Shown here in pieces: positions 62,601 through 64,000 of a DNA stretch of 64,000 nucleotides. The notes beneath the pieces were generated by a model that ran no database searches, was not told where the DNA came from, and saw only the letters and a list, made by a program, of their open reading frames with translations. Source of the DNA: Fratercula arctica (taxonomy: Eukaryota; Chordata; Aves; Charadriiformes; Alcidae); the NCBI GenBank assembly GCA_947846985.1, contig CANTUZ010000001.1, positions 150,318,447 through 150,382,446 of the forward strand, given 5' to 3'. Made by a program: the position numbers and the translations under genes. Numbering within the stretch: the first letter of the stretch is position 1; the number at the start of each line of letters is the position of its first letter.

Positions 62601-64000
62601 CCATTTGCTCCCTATGAAGATTTTAAGGCCTACCTAACCAGTTATATGCAAAGGAGCTGTGAATGTTCATTGATTAATGACCACAAAATGAATATGTTGC
62701 TTCCACGGTGCAGGAAGGGCCGGCTGCTTGCGGAGGGCCATGGAGCAGGGAGCGATGGTGGCTCAGGAGCAGGGCAGCCAGGGGGGCGCTGGAGGCAGCC
62801 CCAGGCATATGGCACCTCCTCGTGGAGAGGGATGGGCTGAGGCTGGGCCAGGATGTGGGCCTGGTTTGGTGGGTCCCATGGCTGGTCAGGGCAGGGCTGT
62901 GGGAAGCTGGAGGTCAGCTCTGCTGCAATGCCCCTGGTGCAGGAGCTGATGGCCCCGGGGCCTGAAATGGAGTCCTAGGCCATGGGAAGGGTGAGGGGAG
63001 CCCCAGAGCATGGGCAGGGTTTGTCTGGCCTAGCAGTGCTCACAAGGCCCTGGCAGTTGATACATAATTATTGTTAGATGGAAGTAAGATGGTGGCTTAG
63101 AAAACCTCATTTGACTCATCTTCAGTCCAAAATGGGGTGCGAAAGTGTTTGAAGATGTGGTGCTCTGTGAGGAGGTGGCTCCAGGCTGGTGACGGGCAGC
63201 GGAGCAAGGTAGCAGTAACTCCTGTTGTATGATGGCTAATTACATGTTGGAAAAGGTGAGAAGAGCAGTCTGGAGACAGTTTCCTCCTCTGATTTTTTTT
63301 TTTTTTTTTTTACCAGATAAAGTATTTTTGAAGCTTATTAATAAGCCTTTTATATCTGCCATTTCTCAGTTGAAGGGCTAGTCTTCGCTCTGTGACTGTT
63401 GGCTGTGTCACCTGCATCACGCAACCTCTCATTTTTATCATTTTTCACCTACTTTTGAAACGGAATAAAGACAAGGTCACAGAGAAGCAATGTGTTCAAG
63501 CATGTGTGTGTGATGTGGTGCCTTAAAAGGACATATTCTATTGAATGGCAGAATGTTAACAATCTCTGTTGCCTTTTTTCTTCCTATTACCTTCCTGTCT
63601 TTCTCTTAGTTTTACTTACTGAGGAATGAGGTTGTGACTGGCATTAGAGAGGTGTCTTCAGCTGTGGATAAGAAGTCATGCTGAAACAATCTGATGATTT
63701 GTGAAGCAGGTGGGTTTGAAGAACTCAGAATAATAGAATAATGATTTTTTTTCTTTCTCAGCAGACTTTTTAAAGCTTTTCCTCACAGCCAGCTTCCTCA
63801 AAGTACTCTGTTTCTGGTAATACAAGCCAACCGTAAGCCTTGGTGAAATAAGGTATGTTTTGCTGCTAGAATAGTTCAATGCAGCCAGATTTTACCGATG
63901 AATTTGGGCTTTTCGTCTGCATCTAATGAATTTATGTCTCTGAGTGCCTTCTAGTGAGGTGGCTATGAGCATGCTCCTTTTTGATTTCCAAAAGCTACTA

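Larger units (their letters stand above)
57441..64000. other. Upstream flank of SYT10 with no gene recognised
   Basis: Mostly AT-rich DNA beyond the CpG island. It contains the tRNA-like pseudogene, the palindrome and tandem duplication, T19 at 63293-63311 and a G-rich block at about 62700-63050. Two open frames (59599-60195 plus, 60393-60872 minus) are longer than their neighbours but resemble nothing I know. Confidence 0.65.

Noticed and set aside
1..64000. Prokaryotic systems, CRISPR arrays, phage or endogenous retroviral genes
   Set aside because: No spaced identical repeats, operon-like gene runs, gag/pol/env-like frames or paired LTRs were seen; the window is a vertebrate gene locus.

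Overview
This 64 kb window is vertebrate, almost certainly avian, genomic DNA. The evidence is large introns with GT/AG splice sites, an AT-rich background broken by one CpG island, and two remnants of CR1 LINEs. The 3' tail of one of them (minus strand complement at 4219-4490) and of the other (ending near 41264) has the bird-type 'ccttccaacccaaac..ttctatgattc' form. I cannot name the species. Nothing prokaryotic, and no plasmid, phage or CRISPR, was seen.

One protein-coding gene fills the middle of the window: synaptotagmin-10 (SYT10) on the minus strand. Seven coding exons could be placed to the base from reading-frame continuity, splice sites and family conservation: 56780-56630, 44452-44095, 36131-35567, 23438-23318, 22961-22790, 21306-21177 and 20092-20021. 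They join to 1569 nt, which is 522 codons plus a TAG stop. The protein has an N-terminal cysteine cluster, one membrane segment and two C2 domains (C2A and C2B). C2A keeps all five Ca2+-ligand aspartates. C2B keeps four, with Glu at the fifth position.

Layout: 1-20020 lies downstream of SYT10, with no gene recognised; it holds one old CR1 tail (4219-4490), a CpG-dense patch near 8.6 kb and simple repeats. 20021-56780 is SYT10, with introns of about 12.2, 8.0, 12.1, 0.36, 1.5 and 1.1 kb. Intron 2 carries a CR1 whose endonuclease part is inverted relative to its reverse-transcriptase part. Intron 1 carries a (TG)n microsatellite and a homeodomain-type palindrome. About 54.89-57.44 kb is the CpG island that contains exon 1 and the presumed promoter, with long G- and C-runs. 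57.45-64 kb is upstream flank with no gene recognised; it holds a degenerate tRNA-Lys-like sequence, a 24-bp perfect palindrome, two longish open frames of unknown meaning and a G-rich block near 62.7-63.05 kb.

I do not see a previously undescribed system here. The second-look items are mostly structural: the inverted CR1, the purine/pyrimidine tract and two-codon uORF next to the SYT10 start, the tRNA-like sequence and the palindromes.
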